Assembly: GCF_024172185.1 (NCBI RefSeq)
Contig: NZ_JAMZEC010000001.1
Coordinates: forward strand, 5,104,001 to 5,168,000
Origin: Nonomuraea roseoviolacea subsp. carminata
GTDB taxonomy: Bacteria; Actinomycetota; Actinomycetes; Streptosporangiales; Streptosporangiaceae
DNA: 64,000 nucleotides
Reading direction: 5' to 3'
Under the pieces are notes generated by a model. It was not told the DNA's origin. It ran no database searches and saw only the letters and a program-made list of their open reading frames with translations. A program made the position numbers and the translations under genes. Position 1 is the first letter of the stretch. Every line of letters begins with the position of its first letter. Shown piece after piece: positions 7,524-20,153 of the stretch.

Positions 7524-8351
7524 ATGACCGTCGAACCCCTCGGGCCGGGCTCGCTGCACTGGGAGACCGTGGGCGAGTACCGCAACCTCCTCGTGGGCGG
7601 CAGCGCGCTGGTCCTGCAGACCATGCACCCCGCCGTCGGCGCGGCCGTGGCGCGCCACTCGGCCTTCCGCGACGACCCGTGGGGCCGGCTCGTCCGCACC
7701 CTCGCCTCCGCCCAGACCTGGGTGTACGGGGGAGAGGCCGGCCCCGCCGAGGGGGCGCGGCTGCGCGAGCTGCACCGGCGCTTCGCCGGCGTCGACGAGC
7801 GGGGCCGCCCCTACCACGCGCTGAGCGGGGAGGCGTGGGCGTGGGTCCACCTGTCGTTGTTCGAGCGGTACGTCACGCTCAACCGCCTCTTCGGCGTGCC
7901 CTACGGACCGGACGGGGAGCGCAGGCTGTACGCGGAGTCGCGGCGGATCGGCGGCATCCTGCGCGTGCCCGAGCGGGAGATGCCCGCGGACGTCGAGGCG
8001 TTCTGGCGGTACTTCGACGGCATGGTGACCGGGCGGCTGGAGGCGCATCCGACCGCGTTCGAGGTGCTGGCGCTGCTGCGTTCGACGCCGCCGCCTCCGG
8101 GACTGCCCGCTCCGCTGCGTCACCTGTGGGCGCCGGTGGGGGTGGGGTGGGGGGAGTTCGCCTGGTTCGTCACGGTGGGGACGTTGCCGCCGGCCGTACG
8201 GGAGCGGCTGGGGTTGCGCTGGTCGGCGCGTGACGAGCGGCGGCTGCGTCACCTCGGCCGGGCGGTGGCCGCGATCACGCCGCGGCTGCCGGAGCGGCTG
8301 CGCTACATGCCGCGCGCCTGCCGCGCCCGCCGCGCCGCCCGCCAACCCTGA
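7524..8351 (+). CDS. Oxygenase MpaB family (DUF2236) protein
   Basis: 275 residues from ATG 7524 with GGGAGG upstream; the same open frame extends far upstream inside the preceding gene but that part is out of register with real coding. Family signatures include LVVGG-type start (LLVGGSALVLQTMHPAVGAAV), the segment DDPWGRLVRTLASAQTWVYG and AWAWVHLSLFERYV. MpaB/DUF2236 proteins are heme b oxygenases related to latex-clearing protein, and the conserved His/Arg residues in these segments fit heme binding. The native substrate is unknown. The stop codon lies in a short tandem repeat (8331-8374). Confidence 0.85.
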   Translation: MTVEPLGPGSLHWETVGEYRNLLVGGSALVLQTMHPAVGAAVARHSAFRDDPWGRLVRTLASAQTWVYGGEAGPAEGARLRELHRRFAGVDERGRPYHALSGEAWAWVHLSLFERYVTLNRLFGVPYGPDGERRLYAESRRIGGILRVPEREMPADVEAFWRYFDGMVTGRLEAHPTAFEVLALLRSTPPPPGLPAPLRHLWAPVGVGWGEFAWFVTVGTLPPAVRERLGLRWSARDERRLRHLGRAVAAITPRLPERLRYMPRACRARRAARQP

Positions 8352-8435
8352 CCGCGCCGCCTGCCAACCCTGACCGCCGAGCCGCCCGCCACCCCTGAGC
8401 CCGCTGCCGAGCCGCCCTCCACCCCTGAGCCCGCC
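8331..8435. repeat. Two short tandem repeats at the 3' end of the MpaB gene
   Basis: A 22-bp unit (CGCGCCGCC-GCCAACCCTGAC) occurs twice at 8331-8352 and 8353-8374, one mismatch apart, with the gene's TGA in the first copy. A 30-bp unit follows twice at 8376-8405 and 8406-8435. They fill most of the gap to the PadR gene. Confidence 0.7.
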
Positions 8436-8453
8436 GGACGTCGTTCGCGATCG

Positions 8454-9191
8454 TCACCGGAGCGTGTCGCGGATGCGGCCGGACGCCTCGTCGAGCGTCG
8501 CGCGCACCTGCTCCAGCCGCCCCCGGTCCAGCCTCGTCCCGGACGCCTCCTCGCGCACCTGGGCCACGAAGTCGGCCAGCATGCCGCCCAGCTCGGCGTC
8601 GAGGTCGGCCCGCGACCCCGGCTCGCCGCCCAGCGACGACCACACCTCGGCCCAGATGCGCCGCCACTCGGACGTCAGCCGCTGACTCTCGCCCTGCCAG
8701 TGCTCGGCGTGCTCCATCCACTGCCGCTTCTGCTCCCGCTTGAGCCGCTGGAAGTCGGCCTTCTGCCGGTCGCGCGAGCGCCGGAGGTCCTCCGCGGAGC
8801 CGACGCGCACGTCCTTGGCCATCCGGGTCAGCTCCTCGCGCAGCGACTTGACCGTGTCGCGGACGTCCTCCTTGACCTCCCGGGCGATGTCGCGCACGGA
8901 GGCGGAGATCTCCTGCTCCAGGTCGTCGAGCTCGTCGAGGCGGTCGTTCAGCTCCTCGCGGCCCTTGTCGGTGATCGAGAACACCTTCTTGCCGTCGACC
9001 ACCTCGTGCGTGACCAGGCCCTCCTCCTCCAGGCGGGCCAGGCGCGGGTAGATGGTGCCGGGGGAGGGCGAGTAGACGCCGAGGAAACGGTCCTGGAGCA
9101 GCCGGATCACCTCGTAGCCGTGGCGCGGGCTCTCGTCCAGCAGCTTCAGCAGGTACAGCCGCAGACGGCCGTGACCGAAGACAGGGCTCAT
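8454..9191 (-). CDS. PadR family transcriptional regulator with long coiled-coil tail
   Basis: 245 residues. The PadR winged helix is at the N-terminus (RLYLLKLLDESPRHGYEVIRLL, then SPGTIYPRLARLEEEGLV and a wing with FSITDKGREEL). It is followed by a highly charged helical region (about residues 80-200) probably forming a dimerising coiled coil, longer than the usual PadR-s2 tail. The ATGA overlap with the DUF4097 gene upstream shows translational coupling. PadR proteins usually repress their own operon in response to a small ligand; a candidate operator lies at 10027-10067. Confidence 0.9.
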   Translation of the reverse strand: MSPVFGHGRLRLYLLKLLDESPRHGYEVIRLLQDRFLGVYSPSPGTIYPRLARLEEEGLVTHEVVDGKKVFSITDKGREELNDRLDELDDLEQEISASVRDIAREVKEDVRDTVKSLREELTRMAKDVRVGSAEDLRRSRDRQKADFQRLKREQKRQWMEHAEHWQGESQRLTSEWRRIWAEVWSSLGGEPGSRADLDAELGGMLADFVAQVREEASGTRLDRGRLEQVRATLDEASGRIRDTLR

Positions 9192-9988
9192 TCCTTCTCC
9201 CCCTTGAGCAGCGCGACCTCGCCGGAGACCGTCGTCGCCGACAGCGAGGCCATGCCGCCGCCGAGCCGTCCCGACAGCGACTTCGCGCCGGGCAGGCTCT
9301 CGTTGGACAGTTTCTCGAACGTGCTGACCAGCCGGCCGGAGGTGGAGCGGATCGTCACGTCCGCCTCCACGTCCTCGGGCAGCCTGACCAGGATGTCACC
9401 CGAGACGCTGGTGAGCGTCACGTGACCCGTGGGCCGCAACTCCAGGTCGGCGGTGATGCGGCCGGACACGCTGTTGGCGCGCAGCCGGCGCGGCACCCCG
9501 TGGGCGACGGTCAGGTCGCCGGAGACGCTGTTGAACGACAGGTCGCCGACCATGGCCCGGCTCTCGACCTGGCCGGACACGGTGCCGGCGCTCACCTCGC
9601 CGCTGACGCCGTCGAGCACGACGTCGCCGGAGGCGCTCTTGACCGAGGTGAGGTTCTCGAACCCGGCGATGACCGCGGAGGCGGTCACCACGCCCGCCTT
9701 GACCTGGCAGTCCTTGGGCACGGTCAGCGTGGCGACGGTGTGGCGCCGGGTCTTGCGCAGCCAGCTCAGCATGCCGTCCCAGGTGAGGTCCTTGTAGGCG
9801 ACGGACAGCTCGCCGGCCTCCTCGTCGTACGTCACGATCAGCGGCGAGCCGTCGATCTCGGTGACCTCCAGGACGGGCGGGCCGTCGCTGGCGAGCACGG
9901 CGAGCCGGCCCGACACGATCCGCACGTCGAGCGACCTCACCGGCCCGAACGTCAGCTGACGGGGGTCGTCGATGGTCCACTGCTGCAT
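9188..9988 (-). CDS. DUF4097 beta-helix repeat protein
   Basis: 266 residues from ATG 9988 (MQQWTIDDP), preferred over an in-frame start at 10012. The body is a run of short beta repeats of the form T/S-V-S-G-x-V, for example SVSGDLTV, SVSGRITA, TVSGEVAL, typical of DUF4097 adhesin-like right-handed beta folds. There is no signal peptide or membrane segment. It is the first gene of a two-gene operon with PadR, a common actinomycete pairing whose role is not known. Confidence 0.85.
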   Translation of the reverse strand: MQQWTIDDPRQLTFGPVRSLDVRIVSGRLAVLASDGPPVLEVTEIDGSPLIVTYDEEAGELSVAYKDLTWDGMLSWLRKTRRHTVATLTVPKDCQVKAGVVTASAVIAGFENLTSVKSASGDVVLDGVSGEVSAGTVSGQVESRAMVGDLSFNSVSGDLTVAHGVPRRLRANSVSGRITADLELRPTGHVTLTSVSGDILVRLPEDVEADVTIRSTSGRLVSTFEKLSNESLPGAKSLSGRLGGGMASLSATTVSGEVALLKGEKE

Positions 9989-10026
9989 GGTCCCCACCCT
10001 TCCTGGCGGCACGCTGTTCCCAAAGA

Positions 10027-10067
10027 CACGATATGTCGCGTCTTACGGAAACTCAAGATGTATCGCG
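10027..10067 (-). promoter_or_regulatory. Candidate PadR operator: two similar 14-bp sites
   Basis: CACGATATGTCGCG (10027-10040) and CAAGATGTATCGCG (10054-10067) agree at 11 of 14 bases and start 27 bases apart, 39-79 bases before the DUF4097 start. Their position suggests autoregulation of the DUF4097-PadR operon. The binding is inferred. Confidence 0.4.
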
Positions 10068-10123
10068 TTTACGCGTGCCGAGCCGGCGCGGGAAAGCGGG
10101 AAAGCAGCCGAATCCTGCCGCCG

Positions 10124-10300
10124 TCACTCGTCCTCGTCGTCGAGGCGCGCCAGCCAGGTGGCCAGCCGCTCGATCGGGATCTCGAACTCGGGGTTGAGGT
10201 CCACGAACTCGCGCAGCCGCTCACCCAGCCAGAGGAGGCTGACCTCTTCCTCGCCGCGCCTGTCGACGAGCTCCTCGATCCCCCGGTCGGTGAAGTACAT
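10124..10300 (-). CDS. Small conserved DUF6104 protein
   Basis: 58 residues, beginning MYFTDRGIEELVDRRG and ending in an acidic tail LDDEDE. ATG 10300 has GGAG five bases upstream. It matches my recollection of the short acidic DUF6104 protein found next to the 2-oxoglutarate decarboxylase gene in many actinomycetes. It follows kgd on the same strand, separated by a strong hairpin, so it likely has partial readthrough or its own promoter. No function is known; the sequence looks like a helical domain. Confidence 0.85.
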   Translation of the reverse strand: MYFTDRGIEELVDRRGEEEVSLLWLGERLREFVDLNPEFEIPIERLATWLARLDDEDE

Positions 10301-10386
10301 CGTGCTCCGTTTCCATCGCTGTGCTGCCGGGACACCTCACTTTAGTCAGCGTCCGGCGCCGCTCCGGACAGGGCGCCGGAAAGGCG

Positions 10387-10419
10387 AAACCCCCGCCGGC
10401 GCGGAGCCGGCGGGGGTTT
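10387..10419 (-). terminator. Terminator of kgd
   Basis: A 14-bp perfect stem AAACCCCCGCCGGC/GCCGGCGGGGGTTT with a five-base loop begins 14 bases beyond the kgd stop codon. The A/T ends give a short T-run on the transcribed strand. Confidence 0.85.
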
Positions 10420-10432
10420 CGGGTGAGACGGA

Positions 10433-14122
<3,690 letters not shown>

Positions 14123-14326
14123 GGCGGAAATCGCCCTCTTCCGCAGATCGGCGTTGATGTTAGAGAACCTGTCCAAGGTTACTCGTCCCGTCCGGCTACG
14201 CGCGCGCGGGTCGGCGCGCCACCCCGCCGGATCCTTCCCGAACCGCCGACCGGGGTCACGCACCCCTAGTCAACGGTGGTGATACGGGAAATATCACCGT
14301 TTGGTATCAACCCTAAGGGAAGAGGT

Positions 14327-14998
14327 TTATTTCCCGCCGGACAGCAAGCGGCTGGCCACGCGGACCCCCGGCGACAGCTCGGAGAGCAGATCGGCCAGCT
14401 CCTCGCCGGCGACCTTCAGCTCCTCCATCGTCATCGGCTCCAGCCGCTCCAGGAGGAACAGCGCGTTGGTCGTCTCCTCGGTGAGCCGCGTGCGGGCGAC
14501 CTGGCGCCAGTTCCACCGGCGGCAGGTGACGCCCGTGTCGTCGCGCCAGATGACCTCGCCGGCGTCGGGCGTGCCGAGCGCCTCCTCCGACGCCTCGTCG
14601 CCGGCCGCCCGGATGAGCCGCGCCGGGCCGTCGTAGCGGTCGAGGTCCTCGCCGCCGATGGGCAGCGCGTGCTTGACGCTGATCGAGTTGTACGCGTCGA
14701 CGGCCTGGTTGATCTCGGGCAGCGGCAGGCGGCGGGTGAGCGCGTCGACCGAGGGGCGGGTGCGGGACGGCTTGGCCCCGAACAGCCGGTACGCCTCCCG
14801 CCACGCCTCGATCTTGGCGGCCCGCGCCTCGCGCTCCTCCTCTCCCTCGGCGGACAGCAGGTCGGAGGCGTCGCCCAGCCAGCCGCGCGACCGGTCGTCC
14901 GTGGGGCCGTTGCGCAGCCCGTGGGCGGTCATGACCAGGACGGCGAAGTCGGGGCGCAGGGCGAGGACGGATTCGTCCACGGTGATGTCGTCGAGCAT
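14327..14998 (-). CDS. Solo B3/B4 (phenylalanyl-tRNA synthetase beta-like) domain protein
   Basis: 223 residues. The sequence RPDFAVLVMTAHGL, the YNSISVKHALPIGGEDLDRYDGP core and the late segment RRWNWRQVARTRLTEETTNALFLLE are typical of stand-alone B3/B4 domain proteins. In the synthetase this fold edits mischarged tRNA; the free-standing proteins are thought to act on tRNA or nucleic acid but are poorly characterised. It is divergent from the ArsR-type gene at 15089 with a 90-base shared promoter. No clear ribosome site precedes the ATG, so a leaderless message is possible. Confidence 0.75.
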   Translation of the reverse strand: MLDDITVDESVLALRPDFAVLVMTAHGLRNGPTDDRSRGWLGDASDLLSAEGEEEREARAAKIEAWREAYRLFGAKPSRTRPSVDALTRRLPLPEINQAVDAYNSISVKHALPIGGEDLDRYDGPARLIRAAGDEASEEALGTPDAGEVIWRDDTGVTCRRWNWRQVARTRLTEETTNALFLLERLEPMTMEELKVAGEELADLLSELSPGVRVASRLLSGGK

Positions 14999-15088
14999 GC
15001 AGCCAGTCTATTGAACTCTCAGACCACTGTATTGACCGAGATTGATCGCAAAAATCACTTTGCAAAATTCCCTTTGCGGTTTACCGTC

Positions 15089-15682
15089 ATGAGGGTGGAG
15101 GAGAGCTACGAGATCAGCGACCCGCGGGTGCTGAAGGTGGTGGCCCACCCGCTGCGGGTGCGGCTGCTCGGGCTGCTGCGCATCGACGGCCCGGCGACGG
15201 CCAGCGAGCTCGGACGGGTGGTGGGGGAGAGCTCCGGCTCGACCAGCTACCACCTGCGCGTGCTGGCCAAGTACGGGTTCATCGAGGAGGACCCCGACCG
15301 GCGCGACGGCAGGGAGCGCCGCTGGCGCGCCCGCCACTTCTACACCAGCTGGGACAACGCCGAGATGGCCGCCACGCCCGAGGGCTGGGAGGCGGTCCGC
15401 GTCATCCAGGCCCGCCAGGTGGAGATGCTGGCGCGAGCGATGCGGGCGTTCGAGGAGTCGCCCGACCCGGACTGGCTGCCCGTCGCGGGGATGAGCGACC
15501 ACCTGGCCGTGCTGCCGCCGGAGGCCGTGCGCGAGTTCACCCGGCGGGCCGCCGAGCTGATCCGTGAGCTGGAGGCGCGCCACGCCGGCCACCCGCAGGC
15601 CCGCGGCGTGCAGCTCTGGGCCGCCGCGTTCCCCCGTGAGAGCCGTGGCGGCGAGACCCGCGACACCGAGGAGGACACGTGA
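15089..15682 (+). CDS. ArsR-type winged-helix transcriptional regulator
   Basis: 197 residues. The N-terminal helix-turn-helix includes DPRVLKVVAHPLRVRLLGLL and SGSTSYHLRVLAKYGFIEE, followed by a charged wing and a helical C-terminal half. No metal-binding Cys motif is seen, so it probably senses something other than a thiophilic metal. It overlaps the MFS exporter gene by four bases (GTGA), which suggests it controls that transporter. The upstream region is AT-rich with TTTGC repeated near 15059-15077. Confidence 0.85.
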   Translation: MRVEESYEISDPRVLKVVAHPLRVRLLGLLRIDGPATASELGRVVGESSGSTSYHLRVLAKYGFIEEDPDRRDGRERRWRARHFYTSWDNAEMAATPEGWEAVRVIQARQVEMLARAMRAFEESPDPDWLPVAGMSDHLAVLPPEAVREFTRRAAELIRELEARHAGHPQARGVQLWAAAFPRESRGGETRDTEEDT

Positions 15683-16971
15683 TCACGACCCCCCGCTCCG
15701 CGTTACGCCGCTACCTGGTCGTCTGCTCCCTGACCTGGCTGCCGACCGGCCTCATGATCCCCACGATGATCCTGCTCATGACCGAGCGCGGCCTCGGCCT
15801 GGCGGAGATCGGCACGGCCTTCACCGTCTTCTCCGTGGTCACCCTCTCCCTGGAGCTGCCCACCGGCGGGCTGGCCGACGTCGTGGGCCGCCGCGTGGTG
15901 CTGGCCGTGTCGGCCGGCTTCACGGTCGTGGCGCTGGCGCTGATGGCGGTGTCCACGACGTTCTGGATGTTCGTGCTGACCGGCGTGCTCAAGGGCGTGG
16001 CGCGGGCGCTGTCGAGCGGCCCCGCCACCGCCTGGTACGTCGACACGCTGCACGAGGTGGAGGGGCGCGACGCCGACCTGCGGCCGGGGCTGTCGCGCGG
16101 CAGCGCCATGGAGTCGGCCGCGCTCTGCCTCGGCGTGCTGGCGGGCGGGTTCGTGCCGCTCGTCGTGCCCCCGGGCACGGTGGAGCCGCTGGCCGTGCCC
16201 CCGCTGCTCGGTGCGGTGGCGGCGGCGGTGCTGCTCGGGGTCGTGCTGCTGGCGCTGCCCGAGCCGTCGCACCGGCGGGCGTCGCTGGGCGAGACGCTGC
16301 GGGCCGTGCCCGCGACCGTGCTGACCGGGCTGCGGCTGGCGACCGGTCACGGGGTGCTGCGCCGCCTGACGGTGTACGCCCTGGTGACGGGTGTCGCGCT
16401 GACCGCCGTCGAGCTGCTGACCCCCGGCCGCCTGGCCCGGCTGGCCGGTACGGCGGAGCTGGGCGGCACGGCGTACGCGCTGGTGGCGGCCCTCGGCTTC
16501 GCGGGCAGCGCGGCCGGCAGCGCGCTCGCGCCCCGGGCGGCCCGCCTGGCGCGGGGGCCGGCGCGCGGCGCGGCCCTCGGCGTCGTGCTGGCCGCGCTGT
16601 CGCTCGGCGCGCTGGCGGCCACCGCCGAGACGGGCGGCCCCGCCGGGCTGGCGGCGGCGGGCGGGGCGTACGTCGCCATGTACGCGGGCCTCGCCGTCAC
16701 GAGCGTGCTGTGCCTGGAGATGACCCACCGCACGGTCACCGCGGCGGAACGCACCACGGTCGGCTCCACCGGCTCACTGGCCCAGCAGGCCGGTGGCGCG
16801 CTGTCCAACGTGGGCCTCGGCGTGCTGGCGACCGCGGCCGGGACGGGCGTCGCGTGGGGGCTGGCCGCCGCGCTGACGGCGGCCTCGGCGCTGCTGTTCG
16901 CCCGGCTGCCCGCGCTCCGGCCGGGCGGCGTCCCGGCGGCCGAGCCGGCGGAGCGCGCCGCCTCGGCCTGA
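15679..16971 (+). CDS. MFS transporter
   Basis: 430 residues with about twelve hydrophobic segments and the loop motif GGLADVVGRRVV after the second segment, typical of drug/proton antiporters of the major facilitator superfamily. The GTG start overlaps the ArsR-type gene, so the two are cotranscribed. An efflux role is inferred from the regulator pairing; the substrate is unknown. It ends 4 bases before the convergent GST-like gene. Confidence 0.9.
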   Translation: MITTPRSALRRYLVVCSLTWLPTGLMIPTMILLMTERGLGLAEIGTAFTVFSVVTLSLELPTGGLADVVGRRVVLAVSAGFTVVALALMAVSTTFWMFVLTGVLKGVARALSSGPATAWYVDTLHEVEGRDADLRPGLSRGSAMESAALCLGVLAGGFVPLVVPPGTVEPLAVPPLLGAVAAAVLLGVVLLALPEPSHRRASLGETLRAVPATVLTGLRLATGHGVLRRLTVYALVTGVALTAVELLTPGRLARLAGTAELGGTAYALVAALGFAGSAAGSALAPRAARLARGPARGAALGVVLAALSLGALAATAETGGPAGLAAAGGAYVAMYAGLAVTSVLCLEMTHRTVTAAERTTVGSTGSLAQQAGGALSNVGLGVLATAAGTGVAWGLAAALTAASALLFARLPALRPGGVPAAEPAERAASA

Positions 16972-16975
16972 AGCC

Positions 16976-17827
16976 TCAGAGGCTCCAGTCGATCGCGGGG
17001 CCCACGGGGACGATCCGGCTCGGGTTGATGTCGGGATGCGTCATGTAGTAGTGCCGCTTGATGTGGTCGAAGTCGGTCGTCTCGCCGAAGGCCGGGATGG
17101 CGTACAGCCTGCGCGCGTACGCCCACAGCGCCGGATAGTCGACGAGGCGCCGCACCGAGCACTTGAAGTGGCCGTGGTAGACGGCGTCGAAGCGGGCCAG
17201 CGTCGTGTACGCCCGCACGTCGCTCTCCGTCAGCTCGTCGCCGAACAGATACGGCGAGCCCGCCGCGAGCCGTTCCTCCAGCTCGTCGAGCGTGGCGAAG
17301 ACGCGCGCCACGGCCTCCTCGTACGCGGCCTGCGACCGGGCGAACCCCGCCTCGTAGACCGCGTTGTTGAGGCCGTGGTAGAGCCGATCGTTCAGCGCGT
17401 CGATCTCCGGCCGCAGCCGCTCCGGATACAGGTCCGGGGTGGTGGACCAGGTCGTCTCCAGGTCGAGCGTGATCTGCGGGAAGTCGTTGGTGACGATGCG
17501 GCCCTCGGCGGCGTCCCAGATCACGGGGACGGTGTAGCGGCCCCGGTAGTCCGGGTCGCTGGCGAGGTAGAGCTCCGACAGGTACTCCGGGTCGCCGCCC
17601 GGCACCCGCCAGCCCTTCTCGTCGCGGATCGGGTCGACGATCGTCACGTCGAGCAGGTCCTCCACGCCGAGCAGGCGGCGGACGATGAGCACCCGCTGCG
17701 CCCACGGGCAGGCGTAGGAGGCGTAGAGCCGGTACCTGCCGGGCCCGGGCGGCCCGAGGCGCTCGGTGAAGCGGTTCGGCTGGCGGGCGAAGCGCCCGTC
17801 GCCGGTGGTCTCGCGTGCCGGCTTCAT
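16976..17827 (-). CDS. Xi-class GST-like thiol-dependent (hydro)quinone reductase
   Basis: 283 residues. The catalytic motif SYACPWAQRVLIV is near residue 40, followed by the thioredoxin-like half (TVPVIWD) and a C-terminal all-helical domain with YHGLNNAVYEAGFARSQ and LTESDVRAYTTLARFD. This is the ECM4/YqjG family, which removes thiol adducts from quinones. Actinomycetes make mycothiol rather than glutathione, so the physiological thiol is probably mycothiol. It is divergent from the metallo-hydrolase gene at 17873. Confidence 0.9.
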   Translation of the reverse strand: MKPARETTGDGRFARQPNRFTERLGPPGPGRYRLYASYACPWAQRVLIVRRLLGVEDLLDVTIVDPIRDEKGWRVPGGDPEYLSELYLASDPDYRGRYTVPVIWDAAEGRIVTNDFPQITLDLETTWSTTPDLYPERLRPEIDALNDRLYHGLNNAVYEAGFARSQAAYEEAVARVFATLDELEERLAAGSPYLFGDELTESDVRAYTTLARFDAVYHGHFKCSVRRLVDYPALWAYARRLYAIPAFGETTDFDHIKRHYYMTHPDINPSRIVPVGPAIDWSL

Positions 17828-17872
17828 CACCCCAGTAGAACATGGTTCGGATATGGCTGGACAATCGGACCC

Positions 17873-18940
17873 ATGGCGAAGTTCGTGGTGAATCCCTCCA
17901 GCCCGGCCCAGTACGACGCGTGGCGGCAGGGCGCGGTCCCGGAGGTCGAGCGGGTCGGGCCCGGGCTGTGGTCCGTGCCGGTGCCGATCCCGGTCAACCC
18001 CCTGCGGTACGTGCTGGTCTACGTCCTGGAGCTGCCCGACGGCGTGGCGATCGTGGACGCCGGCTGGAACACCGACGAGGCGTACGACGCGCTGGTCGCC
18101 GGCCTCGGCGTGGCCGGCCACGGGATCGCGGACGTGCGGGCCGTGCTGGTCACGCACATCCACCCCGACCACTACGGGCTGGCCGGACGGGTCAGGGAGG
18201 CGTCCGGCGCGTGGATCGGGCTGCACCCGGCCGACGCCGCCCTCATCCGCGAGCGCTACGACGACGAGGTCGTGGACTCCCTCGTGCGCCGCGAACGCGA
18301 GATGCTCGGCCGGTCGGGCGTGCCCGGCGAGACCCTGGACGAGCTGGCCGGGGCGTCCATGTCGATCAGGCACCTGGTGTCGGCCGTGCGCCCGGACCGG
18401 CTCATCGAGGACGGCGACCGGCTGGACCTGCCCGGATGGGACCTGCGGGCGCTGTGGACGCCCGGTCACTCGCCCGGCCACCTGTGCTTCGTCTCGCCGG
18501 AGCGCAGGCTCCTGTTCTCCGGCGACCACGTGCTCGCCAAGATCACCCCGATCGTCGCCGTCCACCCCCAGTCGCGGCCGAACCCGCTGGCCGACTACCT
18601 CGACTCGCTGGCCGCCGTGCGCAAGCTGGACGTGGAGGAGGTGCTGCCGGCCCACGAGTACCGCTTCCGCGACCTGACCGGGCGGGTGGACCACGTGACG
18701 GCGCACCACGAGGAGCGGCTGGCGGAGGTCGAGCAGGTCGTCGGGGCCGCGACCGGCGGCCTCACCTGCTGGGAGGTGGCCGTCCGGCTCACCTGGTCGC
18801 GGCCGTGGGAGACGTTCCAGGCGTTCGCCCGCCGGGCCGCCACGAACGAGACGCTCGCGCACCTGGTCTGGCTGGCCGAGCGGGGCCGCGTCACCTGCGT
18901 GCCCGGCGAACCGGACCGCTGGCACCCGGCGGCCCCGTGA
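17873..18940 (+). CDS. MBL-fold metallo-hydrolase
   Basis: 355 residues. The metal-binding signature THIHPDHYGLAG is near residue 100 and further ligands fit LWTPGHSPGHLCF and FSGDHVLAKI. The C-terminal 80 residues include a winged-helix-like segment (CWEVAVRLTWSRPW) seen in MBL proteins of the LACTB2/glyoxalase II-like type. It is a likely cytosolic hydrolase of a thioester or phosphoester; the substrate is unknown. Only 45 bases separate it from the divergent GST-like gene. Confidence 0.85.
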   Translation: MAKFVVNPSSPAQYDAWRQGAVPEVERVGPGLWSVPVPIPVNPLRYVLVYVLELPDGVAIVDAGWNTDEAYDALVAGLGVAGHGIADVRAVLVTHIHPDHYGLAGRVREASGAWIGLHPADAALIRERYDDEVVDSLVRREREMLGRSGVPGETLDELAGASMSIRHLVSAVRPDRLIEDGDRLDLPGWDLRALWTPGHSPGHLCFVSPERRLLFSGDHVLAKITPIVAVHPQSRPNPLADYLDSLAAVRKLDVEEVLPAHEYRFRDLTGRVDHVTAHHEERLAEVEQVVGAATGGLTCWEVAVRLTWSRPWETFQAFARRAATNETLAHLVWLAERGRVTCVPGEPDRWHPAAP

Positions 18941-18946
18941 CGGCGG

Positions 18947-20005
18947 TCAGCGCAGCCGGACCCTGCCTCGGCCGGTCGCGAACGGCAGGTCGAGCAGGGT
19001 GCGGATGCCCGGGGGAGCGGCGCAGACCGCCGGGATGGCGTTGATGGCGTGCGCCGCGGCGGCGGCCGGGCCGTGGGAGACCTCGTCCACCGACAGCGTC
19101 ATGTGCGGCACCCCCTCGATGTGCAGCACGAACCCCGGGTCGGGCCAGCGCGGCACGCGCGCCGCGTCGGCCTTGTAGACCACCTCGATCGTCATGAACG
19201 GCCGGCCCCGCACCAGCCCCGAGAAGACCCAGCGCGAGGCGCACACCGTGCCCTCGCGGACCGTGCCGGCCGCGATCTCGAACTCGCGCGTCGCCAGCTC
19301 GAAGTCGTCGCTCTCCTCGACCTCGTCCAGCCGCACGTCGAGCGCGTCGGCGACGAGCTGCACGCTCTCGGCGAACAGCGAGCGCTGGAACATCCGGTAC
19401 GGCCGGACCGCGGCCGTGTAGTCCTTGGCCGAGCGGGTGAACCCGACCAGGTCCACGACGACCTGCCGCGACGGATGGCCCCGGAAGTCGGACGACTCGC
19501 GCACGTAGATGTGGTCGACCCGGTCGGACAGCCCGGTCAGCGCCAGCGGCAGGAAGTCGCTCATGAAGCCCGGGTTGATGCCGGTGCCGTGCAGGGTGGT
19601 GTCACCGGCGGCGCAGGCCGCCTCGACGCGCTCGACGACGCCCCGCCCGTACGACTTGGGGTAGACGAAGCCCGTGGTGGTGATGACGTTCTTGCCCGAG
19701 GCGAGCAGGGCGCAGATGGTCTCGACGTCGGAGGTCTGGTCGGTGCCGAAGGAGAAGGCCGGCAGCGGCATGTGGAGCACGCAGTCGGCGTCGAGGGAGA
19801 GGACCTGGTCGACGTCGTCGGTGCAGGTGACGCCCGTGGGCGGCATGCCGACGAGCTCGCCCGCGTCCTTGCCTGTCTTGTCCGGGTCGTACACCAGGAC
19901 GCCCGCCAGTTGGAGTCCCGGCCTGTTGAGCACGCTGCGTAACGCGTAGCGGCCGATGGAACCGGTGGCCCACTGGACCACGCGGATGGGCGCGTTCACC
20001 GGCAT
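18947..20005 (-). CDS. DapB-like NAD(P)H-dependent reductase/dehydrogenase
   Basis: 352 residues from ATG 20005, which has GGGAGG seven bases upstream; an in-frame ATG at 20068 lacks one. A Rossmann start VVQWATGSIGRYALRSVL and the conserved GTGINPGFMSDFLPL segment place it in the family of dihydrodipicolinate reductase-like proteins that includes 2,4-diaminopentanoate dehydrogenases. Substrate unknown. It is divergent from an SDR of the hydroxyacyl-CoA/steroid type, and the pair may act in lipid or steroid-like metabolism. Confidence 0.8.
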   Translation of the reverse strand: MPVNAPIRVVQWATGSIGRYALRSVLNRPGLQLAGVLVYDPDKTGKDAGELVGMPPTGVTCTDDVDQVLSLDADCVLHMPLPAFSFGTDQTSDVETICALLASGKNVITTTGFVYPKSYGRGVVERVEAACAAGDTTLHGTGINPGFMSDFLPLALTGLSDRVDHIYVRESSDFRGHPSRQVVVDLVGFTRSAKDYTAAVRPYRMFQRSLFAESVQLVADALDVRLDEVEESDDFELATREFEIAAGTVREGTVCASRWVFSGLVRGRPFMTIEVVYKADAARVPRWPDPGFVLHIEGVPHMTLSVDEVSHGPAAAAAHAINAIPAVCAAPPGIRTLLDLPFATGRGRVRLR

Positions 20006-20153
20006 GTCCGGCCTCCCAGGCCCGATGGAGGGAATGGCGAGGCAGACCCTCGCCTTGGGAGCCCGCAACTCTAGCAGAAAAACAGGCGGCCGATCACTAT
20101 CCGCGACGATCAGTCACGGTTGCGCGCGCCGGGACGCGGGTTATCGTACTCGT

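Noticed and set aside
6642..8351. Fusion of the quinone oxidoreductase with the MpaB oxygenase
   Set aside because: The long frame overlaps the oxidoreductase in a different register; the oxygenase has its own ATG and ribosome site at 7524.
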